Assembly: GCF_001556865.1 (NCBI RefSeq)
Contig: NZ_LSJY01000126.1
Span: 1 to 6,947, forward strand
Reading direction: 5' to 3'
DNA: 6,947 bases
Origin: Sphingobium sp. CCH11-B1
GTDB lineage: Bacteria > Pseudomonadota > Alphaproteobacteria > Sphingomonadales > Sphingomonadaceae
The position numbers and the translations under genes were made by a program. Of this stretch, positions 1 to 5,685 are shown piece by piece (the first letter of the stretch is position 1; each line of letters opens with the position of its first letter). A model generated the notes under the pieces. That model had not been told where the DNA came from. It saw only the letters and a list, made by a program, of their open reading frames with translations, and did no database searches.

Positions 1-8
1 TTCCTGTC

Positions 9-88
9 CCGTCATGCCAGCGAAGGCTGGCATCTCAGGCCATGATGCACAGCATTTCCTGAGACCCCAGCCTTCGCTGGGGTGACGG
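9..88. repeat. Intergenic double-hairpin palindrome (REP-like)
   Basis: Two 31-nt arms (9-39 and 58-88) form an imperfect inverted repeat around an 18-nt spacer. Each arm is also its own perfect hairpin with an 8-bp stem and 4-nt loop: 14-33 with loop GAAG and 64-83 with loop CTTC. The two arms differ at four positions, and those changes are paired within each small stem (TG/CA in one arm, CC/GG in the other), so the small hairpins are what has been preserved. There is no T-run, so it is not a typical terminator. It resembles the palindromes common between sphingomonad genes; that comparison is from memory. A related half-element lies at 5315-5335. Confidence 0.85.
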
Positions 89-134
89 CCATCTTTATGT
101 CTGCACCTGGTCGCTTCCTGCCGCTCTATCGTCG

Positions 135-176
135 TGCCGGGGTTTTCGACAAGCGCGGGACAGGCCTGACCCGGCA
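135..176. repeat. Weak inverted repeat in the leader region
   Basis: A 7-bp pair (TGCCGGG at 135-141 and CCCGGCA at 170-176) encloses 28 nt. It looks like a decayed relative of the palindrome just upstream. The rest of 89-370 shows no convincing gene, RNA gene or promoter. An open frame running in from 197 is better read as non-coding until the ATG at 371, because its first 58 codons cross a repeat element. Confidence 0.35.
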
Positions 177-239
177 TCCCGCTCGTTTCTGATTGCATGG
201 ATGACGGGGATGTGTGGGCAGAGACGGTGTTGCGCCGGC

Positions 240-309
240 CCCCTCATCCAGCTTCGCCCAGCCGCTTTGCGGCAAGGCTTCTTATCCTTCTTCCACGAGG
301 GGAGAAGGG
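240..309. repeat. Dispersed intergenic repeat, copy A
   Basis: This roughly 70-bp element closely matches 2736-2804. Both begin with a C-run, continue with ATCCAGCTTCGCC, carry a small central hairpin (here GCCGC at 261-265 with GCGGC at 269-273), share the 20 bases 274-293, and end in a hairpin of the CCTTCTTCC...GGAGAAGG type. Where the copies differ in the central hairpin, pairing is kept. It lies just upstream of the exported glycine-zipper gene. A more diverged stretch with the same architecture is at 722-799. Confidence 0.8.
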
Positions 310-370
310 TGGAACCCGCGCCTTGGCCTCATCGTTCTTGATCCAGATGAATTCCAACGGAGCAAGTGCA

Positions 371-709
371 ATGAAGAAGATGATGTTGATGGCGGTCGCG
401 GCGGGCGTGTCGCTGGTCGCGGCGCCGGTGATGGCGGCGTCCCTCAACAGCAAGGATCGGGCGCGGATCGCCCGGGCGGCGCCGCGCGACCGGGACGACG
501 TGCGCTATTGCATCCTCAAGGGGAAGAAGGGCCGCGACAAGGGCACGGTGATCGGCGCGGCCGGTGGCGCGGGCGTCGGCCTGCTGGCGGGCGGGAGCGT
601 TGGTGAGACGCTGCTGGGCGCGGGCGCTGGCGCGGTGGCGGGCCGCCTGATCGGCAAGAGCGAGGGCACGGACTCGACCTGCGACCGGGTGCTGGCACGC
701 AATCCGTGA
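371..709 (+). CDS. Small exported glycine-zipper protein
   Basis: This 112-residue protein starts with a clear signal peptide: MKK, a hydrophobic stretch, then a likely cleavage after the VMA at residues 20-22. The mature part has a basic region (about 24-55) and a Gly/Ala-rich segment (about 58-92) with small residues spaced as in glycine-zipper membrane or periplasmic proteins. Two cysteines, in YC near residue 45 and STC near residue 103, could form a disulfide once exported. The ATG at 371 is chosen because GGAG at 359-362 sits 8 nt upstream and the signal peptide begins there; starting at 197 or 347 would bury it. It is not a recognised GTA component. It precedes the portal gene, separated by a terminator, so it is probably a separate unit. 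Its function is unknown; an envelope role is the safest inference. Confidence 0.8.
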   Translation: MKKMMLMAVAAGVSLVAAPVMAASLNSKDRARIARAAPRDRDDVRYCILKGKKGRDKGTVIGAAGGAGVGLLAGGSVGETLLGAGAGAVAGRLIGKSEGTDSTCDRVLARNP

Positions 710-721
710 CGGGGCGCTGAA

Positions 722-771
722 CCCCCTTTCCACGTTTCGCTAGGGCGGCTGCGCCACCCAGGCTCCACTAT
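722..771. repeat. Diverged relative of the dispersed repeat, copy C
   Basis: The stretch has the same order of parts as 240-309 and 2736-2804: a C-run, TTCGCTAG, a small central hairpin (GGCG at 744-747 with CGCC at 752-755), then an ACTATCC stretch leading into a C/G-rich hairpin. Here that last hairpin is the strong terminator at 772-799. Sequence identity to the other copies is limited, so common origin is likely but not certain. Confidence 0.45.
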
Positions 772-799
772 CCTCTCCCCGACGGGGAGAGGTTTTTTT
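772..799 (+). terminator. Intrinsic terminator upstream of the portal gene
   Basis: A perfect 9-bp stem (CCTCTCCCC at 772-780 with GGGGAGAGG at 784-792) closes on a 3-nt loop (or opens to 5 nt) and is followed by seven T residues (793-799). It should end transcripts from the glycine-zipper gene. The portal ATG is only 16 nt beyond the T-run, leaving no room for a promoter between them. Confidence 0.88.
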
Positions 800-815
800 A
801 TGGCGGGGACAATCC

Positions 816-1937
816 ATGAAATGGTTCACGAAAGCGGCCGCGCGCGAGGATGCGCGGCCGGTGCTGGCGCGTGCCTGGGGAACGGGCGCGGTGGCTCTGG
901 GCGAATGGCCCGCCAGCTACGAGGCGCAAGTGCGCGCGGGCGTGATGGGCAATGCCGTGGCGCAGCGGGCGATGAGGCTGGTGTCGGAGGGCGCGGGGGC
1001 CTGTGCGCTCAAGGCAAGGGGCGTCGACGATGCGGCGCGCGTCCTTGGCCTGGTCGGGCGGGCGTCGGCGGGGCAGGCACTCATCGAGACGCTGGCCTGC
1101 CACCTGCTGCTGCACGGCAACGCCTATGTCCAGATCATCGCCGGGCCGGACGGGATGCCGGCCGAGCTGTTCGCGCTGCGGCCCGAGCGGGTGAGCGTGG
1201 AAGCCGACGCGCGGGGATGGCCGGCGGCCTATCTCTACCGCGTGGGGGAGAGCGTGACGCGGCTGCACCCCGAGGATGCGGCGGGGCGGACCACGGTGCT
1301 GCATCTGAAAGGCCTGCATCCGCTGGACGACCATTATGGCCTTGGCTGTACCGGCGCGGCGGCGGGGGCGGTCGCGATCCACAATGCGGCGAGCGTCTGG
1401 AACAAGGCGCTGCTCGACAATGCGGCGCGGCCTTCGGGCGCGATGGTCTATGAGCCCGGCGACGGATCGGTGCTGTCGCCCGAACAATATGAGCGGGTGA
1501 AGCGCGAGATGGAGGCGGCCTTTGCCGGTGCGGCCAATGCGGGACGCCCGATGCTGCTCGAAGGGGGGCTCAGTTGGAAGGCGATGAGCCTGACGCCGGC
1601 CGAAATGGATTTCGTGGGCTTGAAGAGCGCGGCGGCGCGGGAGATCGCGCTGGCCTTCGGGGTGCCGCCGATGCTGATGGGGCTGCCCGGCGACAATAGC
1701 TACGCCAATTATCGCGAGGCGAACAAGGCGCTGTGGCGGCAGGCGATCCTGCCGCTGGTGGCGAAGATCTGCGGCGGGTTGAGCCAGGGTCTTGGCGGAT
1801 GGTGGCCGGGCGTCGTGGTGGAGGCGGACCTGGACGCGGTGCCGGCGCTGTCGGACGAGCGCGCGGCGCTGTGGGAACGGGTGGCTGCGGCGGATTTCCT
1901 CACGGCGGAAGAGAAGAAGGCGATGCTTGGACTGTAG
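816..1937 (+). CDS. HK97-family portal protein (GTA orfg3 type)
   Basis: The portal forms the dodecameric ring at one capsid vertex through which DNA is packaged and the tail is attached. The 373-residue product fits HK97-type GTA portals (just under 400 residues). Family-typical stretches include LLLHGNAYVQI (97-107), the DDHYGLG region (171-177), NAARPSGAMVYE (202-213) and the long conserved block from REIALAFGVPPMLMG (275-289) to SYANYREANKALWRQ (295-309). It ends in FLTAEEKKAMLGL, like the closing motif of many portals. The ATG at 816 has a G-rich stretch (805-809) 6 nt upstream; the ATG at 800 is out of frame. It is followed by the orfg3.5-position gene and the protease, the GTA order. 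No frame damage is seen. Confidence 0.95.
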   Translation: MKWFTKAAAREDARPVLARAWGTGAVALGEWPASYEAQVRAGVMGNAVAQRAMRLVSEGAGACALKARGVDDAARVLGLVGRASAGQALIETLACHLLLHGNAYVQIIAGPDGMPAELFALRPERVSVEADARGWPAAYLYRVGESVTRLHPEDAAGRTTVLHLKGLHPLDDHYGLGCTGAAAGAVAIHNAASVWNKALLDNAARPSGAMVYEPGDGSVLSPEQYERVKREMEAAFAGAANAGRPMLLEGGLSWKAMSLTPAEMDFVGLKSAAAREIALAFGVPPMLMGLPGDNSYANYREANKALWRQAILPLVAKICGGLSQGLGGWWPGVVVEADLDAVPALSDERAALWERVAAADFLTAEEKKAMLGL

Positions 1938-1972
1938 GGCCCATGTGGGCGCGTGAAGGGAAGGACGGGATC

Positions 1973-2281
1973 ATGAAGGAGGAGATGCTGGCGCGGCTGG
2001 TCGCGCAGGCGGACGGGCAGGTGGCCGACATGGTGACCATCCGCGCCCTCATCGAGGAGGCGAGCGAGATCGGCGCGGGTCGCGTGCTGGAGCGGCTGGG
2101 CCTGGCGGACGGGCATGCGGAGGGTGACGTGCGGGAACTGCGCGAGCTGCTGTCGGCCTGGCGTGACGCCAAGAAGGCGGCGCGGGGCGCGGTGATCGGC
2201 TGGGCGGTGCGAATCGCGATGGCGCTGGTCTTGCTGGGTATCGCGGTGAAGACGGGGCTGATCGGGCTGGCGAAGGGATGA
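1973..2281 (+). CDS. Small membrane-anchored protein at the GTA orfg3.5 position (DUF6127-like)
   Basis: The 102-residue product has a helical, acidic/basic N-terminal two thirds (about 1-65) and one hydrophobic segment near the C-terminus (about 74-95) that looks like a transmembrane helix. Its size, its place between portal and protease, and my recollection of sphingomonad clusters suggest the DUF6127 family, but this was not tested. In RcGTA the same position holds orfg3.5, linked to head formation. The ATG at 1973 is preferred because AAGGA at 1961-1965 lies 7 nt upstream; an in-frame ATG at 1943 would add ten residues but has a poorer ribosome site. Its stop overlaps the protease start as ATGA (2278-2281), so the two are probably translationally coupled. 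Confidence 0.82.
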   Translation: MKEEMLARLVAQADGQVADMVTIRALIEEASEIGAGRVLERLGLADGHAEGDVRELRELLSAWRDAKKAARGAVIGWAVRIAMALVLLGIAVKTGLIGLAKG

Positions 2282-2757
2282 GCGGCGGGCAAGGCGGGCG
2301 TGCTTCGACCGGCGCAGCAGGAACGGAAGGCAGGCAGGGCGGCGACCTGCGCTTTGCCGGCTATGCGGCGATATTCGACCGGGTGGACCGGGGCGGCGAC
2401 GTGGTGCGGGCCGGGGCCTTCGGAGAGGTGGCGGCAGAGGGCGTGCCTTTGCTGTGGCAGCATGGACCGGGCAGCGTCATCGGCCGGATCGAGAGCGCGC
2501 GCGAGGACAAGCGCGGGCTGCGCGTGATCGGGCGGGTTTCGCGCGCGACCGCCGCCGGGCGCGAGGCGGCGGCGGCGCTGGAGGCGGGCGCGGTTAATGG
2601 CCTCAGCTTCGGCTATCGCGTCAGGCATGCGCGGGGCGCGCGGCCGCGCGAACTGCTGGCGCTGGAACTGGTGGAGGTCAGCGTGGTGACGCACCCGATG
2701 CAGCCGCTGGCGCGGGTGGTGGGAGTGGAGCGCTCCCCCTTATCCAGCTTCGCCTAG
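2278..2757 (+). CDS. HK97-family prohead protease (GTA orfg4 type)
   Basis: This serine protease (peptidase S78/U35 family) acts inside the procapsid, trimming the capsid protein before expansion. The 159-residue product shows the family motifs in order: FAGYAAIFDRVDRGGDVVRAGAF (residues 26-48, read as two halves around GYAA and GGDVV), LLWQH with the likely catalytic His62, GLSFGY with the likely nucleophile Ser110, and ELVEVSVVTHPM (130-141) with the conserved acidic residues. The first about 22 residues are Gly/Ala-rich and look disordered. The final residues, RSPLSSFA, and the stop are encoded by a dispersed repeat (2736-2804), so the natural C-terminus has probably been replaced. The start overlaps the upstream stop by 4 nt. 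Confidence 0.94.
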   Translation: MSGGQGGRASTGAAGTEGRQGGDLRFAGYAAIFDRVDRGGDVVRAGAFGEVAAEGVPLLWQHGPGSVIGRIESAREDKRGLRVIGRVSRATAAGREAAAALEAGAVNGLSFGYRVRHARGARPRELLALELVEVSVVTHPMQPLARVVGVERSPLSSFA

Positions 2758-2804
2758 CCGGCAGGCTGGCAAGGCTTCTTATCCTTCTTCCCATGGGAGA
2801 AGGA
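2736..2804. repeat. Dispersed intergenic repeat, copy B, overlapping the protease 3' end
   Basis: This is the second close copy of the element at 240-309. The shared blocks are ATCCAGCTTCGCC near the start and the 20 bases 2771-2790. The central hairpin is different in sequence but still pairs (GCCGGC at 2757-2762 with GCTGGC at 2765-2770, one G-T pair). A second hairpin, CCTTCT...AGAAGG, has a single bulged T. The protease stop codon TAG (2755-2757) lies inside the element. Confidence 0.82.
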
Positions 2805-2811
2805 CTGGTGC

Positions 2812-2838
2812 GGCGGTCCATTTCGGGCCGCCTTTTTT
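2812..2838 (+). terminator. Intrinsic terminator between protease and capsid genes
   Basis: An 8-bp stem (GGCGGTCC at 2812-2819 with GGGCCGCC at 2825-2832, one G-T pair) has a 5-nt loop and is followed by six T residues (2833-2838). The capsid ATG follows 12 nt after the T-run, with its ribosome site GGAG at 2841-2844. Transcripts from the portal side must read through it to reach the capsid gene. Confidence 0.85.
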
Positions 2839-2850
2839 GTGGAGACGGGC

Positions 2851-3966
2851 ATGACGGATCAACTGGAGGCGAGCCTTGACGCGGTGGCGCAGGGGGAGCG
2901 GATCGAGGGGCTGGCGCAGGAGGTGGCGGCGCTGAAGGGCGCGTTGCTGAGCGCGCGGCGGCCGGCGCTGGATGGGGTGAAGGGCGGGGCGGAAGACCCC
3001 GCGCGGGCGGCGTTCGTGGAGCGCTATCTGCGCCAGGGACTTGAGGCGGGCGTGGAGCTGAAGAGCTTTTCGGGCGCTTCGGGCGCGGCGGGCGGCTATG
3101 CGGTGCCGCGCGAGATCGACCTGGCGATCGGATCGACGCTGAAGGCGATTTCGCCGGTCCGCGCCATCGCCAATGTCGTGCGCACGGGCAGCGCGGGCTA
3201 TCGCAAGCTGGTGACGGCAGGCGGCATCGTGTCGGGATGGGCGAGCGAGACGGGCGCGCGGGCCGAGACGGGAACGCCGAGCTTCAACGAGATCGTGCCG
3301 CCTTCGGGCGAGCTGTTCGCCAATCCGGCGGCATCCCAGGCGATGCTGGACGACGCGCAGTTCGATGTCGAGGGATGGCTGGCCAACGAGATCGCGCGGG
3401 AGTTCGCGGCGGCGGAGGGCGCGGCCTTCGTCAACGGCAACGGGACCAACAAGCCCAAGGGCTTCCTGACCTATACGACCACCAACGAAGCGGACGCGGT
3501 GCGCGCGTTCGGATCGCTGCAATATGTGGCGTCGGGCGCGGCGGGCGCTTTCCCTGCGAGCAATCCGCAGGACCGGCTGATCGACCTCATCCAGAGCCTG
3601 CGCGCGCCGTACCGCCAGGGGGCGAGCTTCGTCATGAACAGTGCGACGCTGTCCGTCATCCGCAAGATGAAGACGGCCGACGGGGCGTTCCTGTGGCAGC
3701 CGTCGATGGCGGCGGGGCAGCCGGCGACGTTGATGGGATATCCGGTGGTCGAGGCCGAGGACATGCCCGACATCGCGGCGAACAGCCTTTCCATTGCCTT
3801 CGGCAACTTCCAGGCGGGCTATGTCATCGCGGAGCGCAGCGAGACGAGCATCCTGCGCGACCCGTTCAGCAACAAGCCCTTCGTCCACTTCTATGCCGTC
3901 AAGCGGATCGGCGGCGGCGTGGCGAATTCGGAGGCGATCAAGTTGATGAAGTTCTCCGCCTCGTAA
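2851..3966 (+). CDS. HK97-fold major capsid protein (GTA orfg5 type)
   Basis: This 371-residue protein builds the capsid shell. Residues 1-70 form a charged, helical N-terminal part that should act as the internal scaffold (delta domain) and be removed by the protease; the region around LKSFSGASGAAGGYAVP (69-86) is a plausible boundary, by analogy with HK97 and RcGTA. Conserved stretches follow: NGNGTNKPKGFL (195-206), MGYPVVEAEDMP (295-306), IAFGNFQAGY (315-324) and the C-terminal block ERSETSILRDPF (328-339) to FVHFYAVKRIGGGV (344-357). The ATG at 2851 has GGAG 6 nt upstream; an in-frame GTG at 2839 would add four residues and overlap that site. The gene is isolated between terminators, and its last eight codons plus stop start a 40-bp tandem repeat. 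Confidence 0.96.
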   Translation: MTDQLEASLDAVAQGERIEGLAQEVAALKGALLSARRPALDGVKGGAEDPARAAFVERYLRQGLEAGVELKSFSGASGAAGGYAVPREIDLAIGSTLKAISPVRAIANVVRTGSAGYRKLVTAGGIVSGWASETGARAETGTPSFNEIVPPSGELFANPAASQAMLDDAQFDVEGWLANEIAREFAAAEGAAFVNGNGTNKPKGFLTYTTTNEADAVRAFGSLQYVASGAAGAFPASNPQDRLIDLIQSLRAPYRQGASFVMNSATLSVIRKMKTADGAFLWQPSMAAGQPATLMGYPVVEAEDMPDIAANSLSIAFGNFQAGYVIAERSETSILRDPFSNKPFVHFYAVKRIGGGVANSEAIKLMKFSAS

Positions 3967-4099
3967 ACGAGGCGGTGGCAAGCTGATGAAGTTCTCCGCC
4001 TCGTAAACGAGGCGGCGGCAAGTTGATGAAGTTCTCCGCTTCGTAAACGAGGCGGTGGCAAGCTGATGAAGTTCGCCGCTTCGTAACCGGGCGGCGAGC
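3940..4099 (+). repeat. Four 40-bp tandem repeats built from the capsid gene 3' end
   Basis: Four units with exact 40-bp period start at 3940, 3980, 4020 and 4060. The first unit is the end of the capsid gene: codons for KLMKFSAS, the TAA stop, and following bases. In each of the first three units CCGCCTCG (or CCGCTTCG) pairs with CGAGGCGG in an 8-bp stem whose 4-nt loop is TAAA, so the stop codon sits in the loop (stems at 3956-3975, 3996-4015, 4036-4055). The C-to-T change in unit 3 still pairs as G-U. Unit 4 has drifted, but a 6-bp stem remains (4074-4079 with 4091-4096). The likely origin is tandem duplication of a 3'-end hairpin; a role in mRNA stability or termination is inference. Confidence 0.95.
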
Positions 4100-4116
4100 G
4101 GACGGGGACGACTGAA

Positions 4117-4150
4117 GGGAGGGGCGTGCGCGCTCCTCCCTTTCTTTTTT
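4117..4150 (+). terminator. Strong intrinsic terminator after the capsid gene
   Basis: A 10-bp stem (GGGAGGGGCG at 4117-4126 with CGCTCCTCCC at 4131-4140, one G-U pair) closes on loop TGCG, followed by TTTCTTTTTT (4141-4150). It lies just past the tandem hairpins and 19 nt before the adaptor ATG at 4170. It should produce an RNA end soon after the capsid gene and reduce expression of the connector genes unless it is read through. Confidence 0.92.
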
Positions 4151-4169
4151 GGCGGCGGGAGACGGGGCC

Positions 4170-4706
4170 ATGCTGACGGACGGGGAAAGCGGGGCGGCGG
4201 CGGCGTCGCTGGCGGAATTGAAGGCCTATCTGCGCATCAGCGGCGCGGACGAGGACGGCGTGCTGGAGGGACTGCTGCGCGGCGCGGGGGCGCTGTGCGA
4301 GCGGTTCGTGGGCCAGTGGCTGATCGCGCGCGAGGCGCAGGAGACGGTGGCGGCGAGCGCGAGCTGGCAGCGGCTGACGGCGCGGCCGGTGCTGGCGGTG
4401 ACGCAGGTGGCGGCGATCGACTCGGACGGCCTGGCGCAGCCGCTGCCGGTGGACGGATATGCCGTGGATATCGACGCCCAGGGCGACGGATGGGTGCGGG
4501 TGACGCGCGCGGGCGAGGCGCGGCTGGTGGCCGTCACCTATCAGGCGGGGATGGCGCAGGCGCTGGACGGCGTGCCCGACGCGCTGCGGCAGGGGATCGT
4601 GCGGCTGGCGGCGGACCACTATCTGGCGCGCGGCAGCGAGAGCGCGACGCCGCCCGCCGTGGTGAGCGCGCTGTGGCGGCCATGGCGGCGGATGCGGCTG
4701 GCATGA
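4170..4706 (+). CDS. Head-tail adaptor (phiE125 gp8 / GTA orfg6 type)
   Basis: The adaptor ring sits beneath the portal and starts the neck. The 178-residue product has the family pattern: an N-terminal helical part with LAELKAYLRISGADEDGVLEG (14-34, split around the conserved LKAYLRI and DED), a Cys-containing helix ALCERFVGQW (41-50), a beta-rich middle with ARPVLAV and GYAVDIDAQGDGWVRV, and a C-terminal helical end VPDALRQGIVRLAADHYLARG (135-155, key DALRQ and HYLARG) finishing in WRPWRRMRL. The ATG at 4170 has GGGAGA at 4157-4162 upstream. A TTG at 4149 is in frame but lies in the terminator T-run and is rejected. It overlaps the next gene by ATGA. Confidence 0.9.
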   Translation: MLTDGESGAAAASLAELKAYLRISGADEDGVLEGLLRGAGALCERFVGQWLIAREAQETVAASASWQRLTARPVLAVTQVAAIDSDGLAQPLPVDGYAVDIDAQGDGWVRVTRAGEARLVAVTYQAGMAQALDGVPDALRQGIVRLAADHYLARGSESATPPAVVSALWRPWRRMRLA

Positions 4707-4897
4707 GGATCATGGCGATGCTGGAGGATCGGGCGGCGCTGCGGCGGGCGCGGATCGCGGAGGCGATGCGGGCGCTAGGCGTGGAGGCGGAGGTCGAGGG
4801 CGAGGCGGTGCGGGCGCGCGGGGCGGGCCTGCTGGCGCGCTGGATGCGCGACCTTGGCCTGAGAGAAGCCGGGCGGGACGCGGGGAGAGGGGCATGA
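4703..4897 (+). CDS. 64-residue Arg/Ala-rich protein at the GTA stopper (orfg7) position
   Basis: This short gene is joined to both neighbours by 4-nt ATGA overlaps (4703-4706 and 4894-4897), strong evidence that it is translated. In RcGTA this position holds the stopper, a beta-rich protein of about 110 residues related to SPP1 gp16. This product is only 64 residues, looks helical (MLEDRAALRRARIAEAMRAL) and has a second part, VRARGAGLLARWMRDLGLRE (36-55). I see no beta-barrel pattern, so it may be a reduced stopper, an unrelated replacement, or a neck or assembly factor. The family is not recognised. The overlaps support the gene; the function is open. Confidence 0.72.
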   Translation: MRIMAMLEDRAALRRARIAEAMRALGVEAEVEGEAVRARGAGLLARWMRDLGLREAGRDAGRGA

Positions 4898-5268
4898 GCG
4901 CGGAAGTGGCGGTGCGCGGCGCGGTGATGGCGCTGGTGAACGGCGTGCATGATGGCGAACCGGGCCGGGCGGCGATGCCCTATGGCTTTGCCGGCGAATG
5001 TATCGGCAGCGACTGGGGCGGCAAGGACATTGAGGGGCGCGAGCTGCGGCTGACGGTGGGGCTGGCGATCGCTGGGGACGCGACCGATGCGCTGGGCGCG
5101 ATGATCGTGCGGGTCGAGGCGGCGATGGGCACGATCCTGCCGGCAGGGGGATGGCGCGTGGTCGGCGCGCGGCTGGCGCGGTCGCGGGTGGCGCGGGCCG
5201 GACCGGGGCCGGCGGGCGGATGGCGCGCGGTGGTGGATTATCGGCTAAGAGCGGTGCGGGAGGCGTGA
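4894..5268 (+). CDS. Tail terminator protein (DUF3168 / GTA orfg8 type)
   Basis: Tail terminator rings cap the finished tail tube and join it to the neck. The 124-residue product matches the DUF3168 pattern: an N-terminal helix (VAVRGAVMALVNG), a PYGFAGECIGSDWGG turn at about 29-43, a beta stretch RELRLTVGLAI (48-58), a central helix DALGAMIVRVEAAMG (65-79) and closing strands WRVVGARLARSRVAR and WRAVVDYRLRAV. It starts within the stop of the 64-residue gene (ATGA). Downstream, 93 nt separate it from the convergent opposite-strand gene. It is the last gene of the connector group. Confidence 0.88.
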   Translation: MSAEVAVRGAVMALVNGVHDGEPGRAAMPYGFAGECIGSDWGGKDIEGRELRLTVGLAIAGDATDALGAMIVRVEAAMGTILPAGGWRVVGARLARSRVARAGPGPAGGWRAVVDYRLRAVREA

Positions 5269-5314
5269 CGCCCGTAGCCGACGGTCAGCCGGCAAGGCAC
5301 GGCAACGCGGCGAG

Positions 5315-5335
5315 ACCCCGGCGCGAGACCGGGGT
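5315..5335. repeat. Palindromic hairpin between convergent genes
   Basis: A perfect 7-bp stem (ACCCCGG at 5315-5321 with CCGGGGT at 5329-5335) has a 7-nt loop. It is flanked by GAG on the left and GACGC on the right, like the right arm of the palindrome at 58-88, so it probably belongs to the same family. Neither strand has a T-run after it, so intrinsic termination is unlikely to be strong. It lies where the tail terminator gene and the opposite-strand gene converge. Confidence 0.6.
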
Positions 5336-5361
5336 GACGCTTTGGGTGAAGCCGGCCGGCG

Positions 5362-5685
5362 TCAGCTTGGACGGCTGCTCTCTTCATATTCCGACGTGAT
5401 CTTGTCGACATATTCGGAGATCTGGTCGTCGGCGTCGGCATTGGCGGCGCTGTCGGACATCTTGTCCGCCTTGTCCTGGGCGACGATGGCGGCGCGGAAG
5501 GCGGCTTCCTTGTCGGCGCAGGCCTTCTTGATCGCGGCCTGGAAGTCGCCGGCCGTCAGTTTCTTGTCGAGCGAGGGTTGCACCTGCGACGAGAGGCACT
5601 TCGCAAATTCCTTGCGGCCATTGCCCACGGCGTCGGCGGAGGGCGCGGCGGCGAGCATCATCGCGAGCGAAGCGGCAACAATCAT
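5362..5685 (-). CDS. Small exported helical protein encoded antiparallel to the GTA cluster
   Basis: This 107-residue protein has a short signal peptide (MIVAASLAMMLAAAPSADA, probable cleavage after residue 19). The mature part is charged and helical: KEFAKCLSSQVQPSLDKKL, DFQAAIKKACADKEAAFRAAI, and an acidic end with DQISEYVDKITSEYEES. Two cysteines (30 and 56) could form a disulfide that ties two helices. The start is fixed by GGAGAGG (complement of 5691-5697), 5 nt before the ATG; a longer open frame extends upstream but runs antisense to the tail tube gene. The codon pattern and signal peptide support a real gene. It is no recognised phage or GTA component and lies between the connector genes and the tail genes. 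Function unknown; a periplasmic role is inferred. Confidence 0.82.
   Translation of the reverse strand: MIVAASLAMMLAAAPSADAVGNGRKEFAKCLSSQVQPSLDKKLTAGDFQAAIKKACADKEAAFRAAIVAQDKADKMSDSAANADADDQISEYVDKITSEYEESSRPS

Noticed and set aside
197..370. N-terminal extension of the glycine-zipper protein
   Set aside because: The added 58 codons cross a dispersed repeat and would bury the signal peptide; the ATG at 371 has a good ribosome site.
2779..3981. A 400-residue open frame antisense to the capsid gene
   Set aside because: Its product is Arg/His/Leu-rich with no domain, as expected for the complement of GC-rich codons; it covers a certain capsid gene and has no sensible start context.
3946..4086. 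Micro-ORFs MKFSAS in each 40-bp repeat unit
   Set aside because: They are just copies of the capsid gene end, each in a different frame, with no well-spaced ribosome site; they are explained by the tandem duplication.
3940..4099. CRISPR-like array
   Set aside because: The units are directly adjacent with no unique spacers and clearly derive from the capsid 3' end.
5315..5335. Bidirectional intrinsic terminator between convergent genes
   Set aside because: The hairpin lacks a T-run on either strand and looks like a member of the palindrome family.
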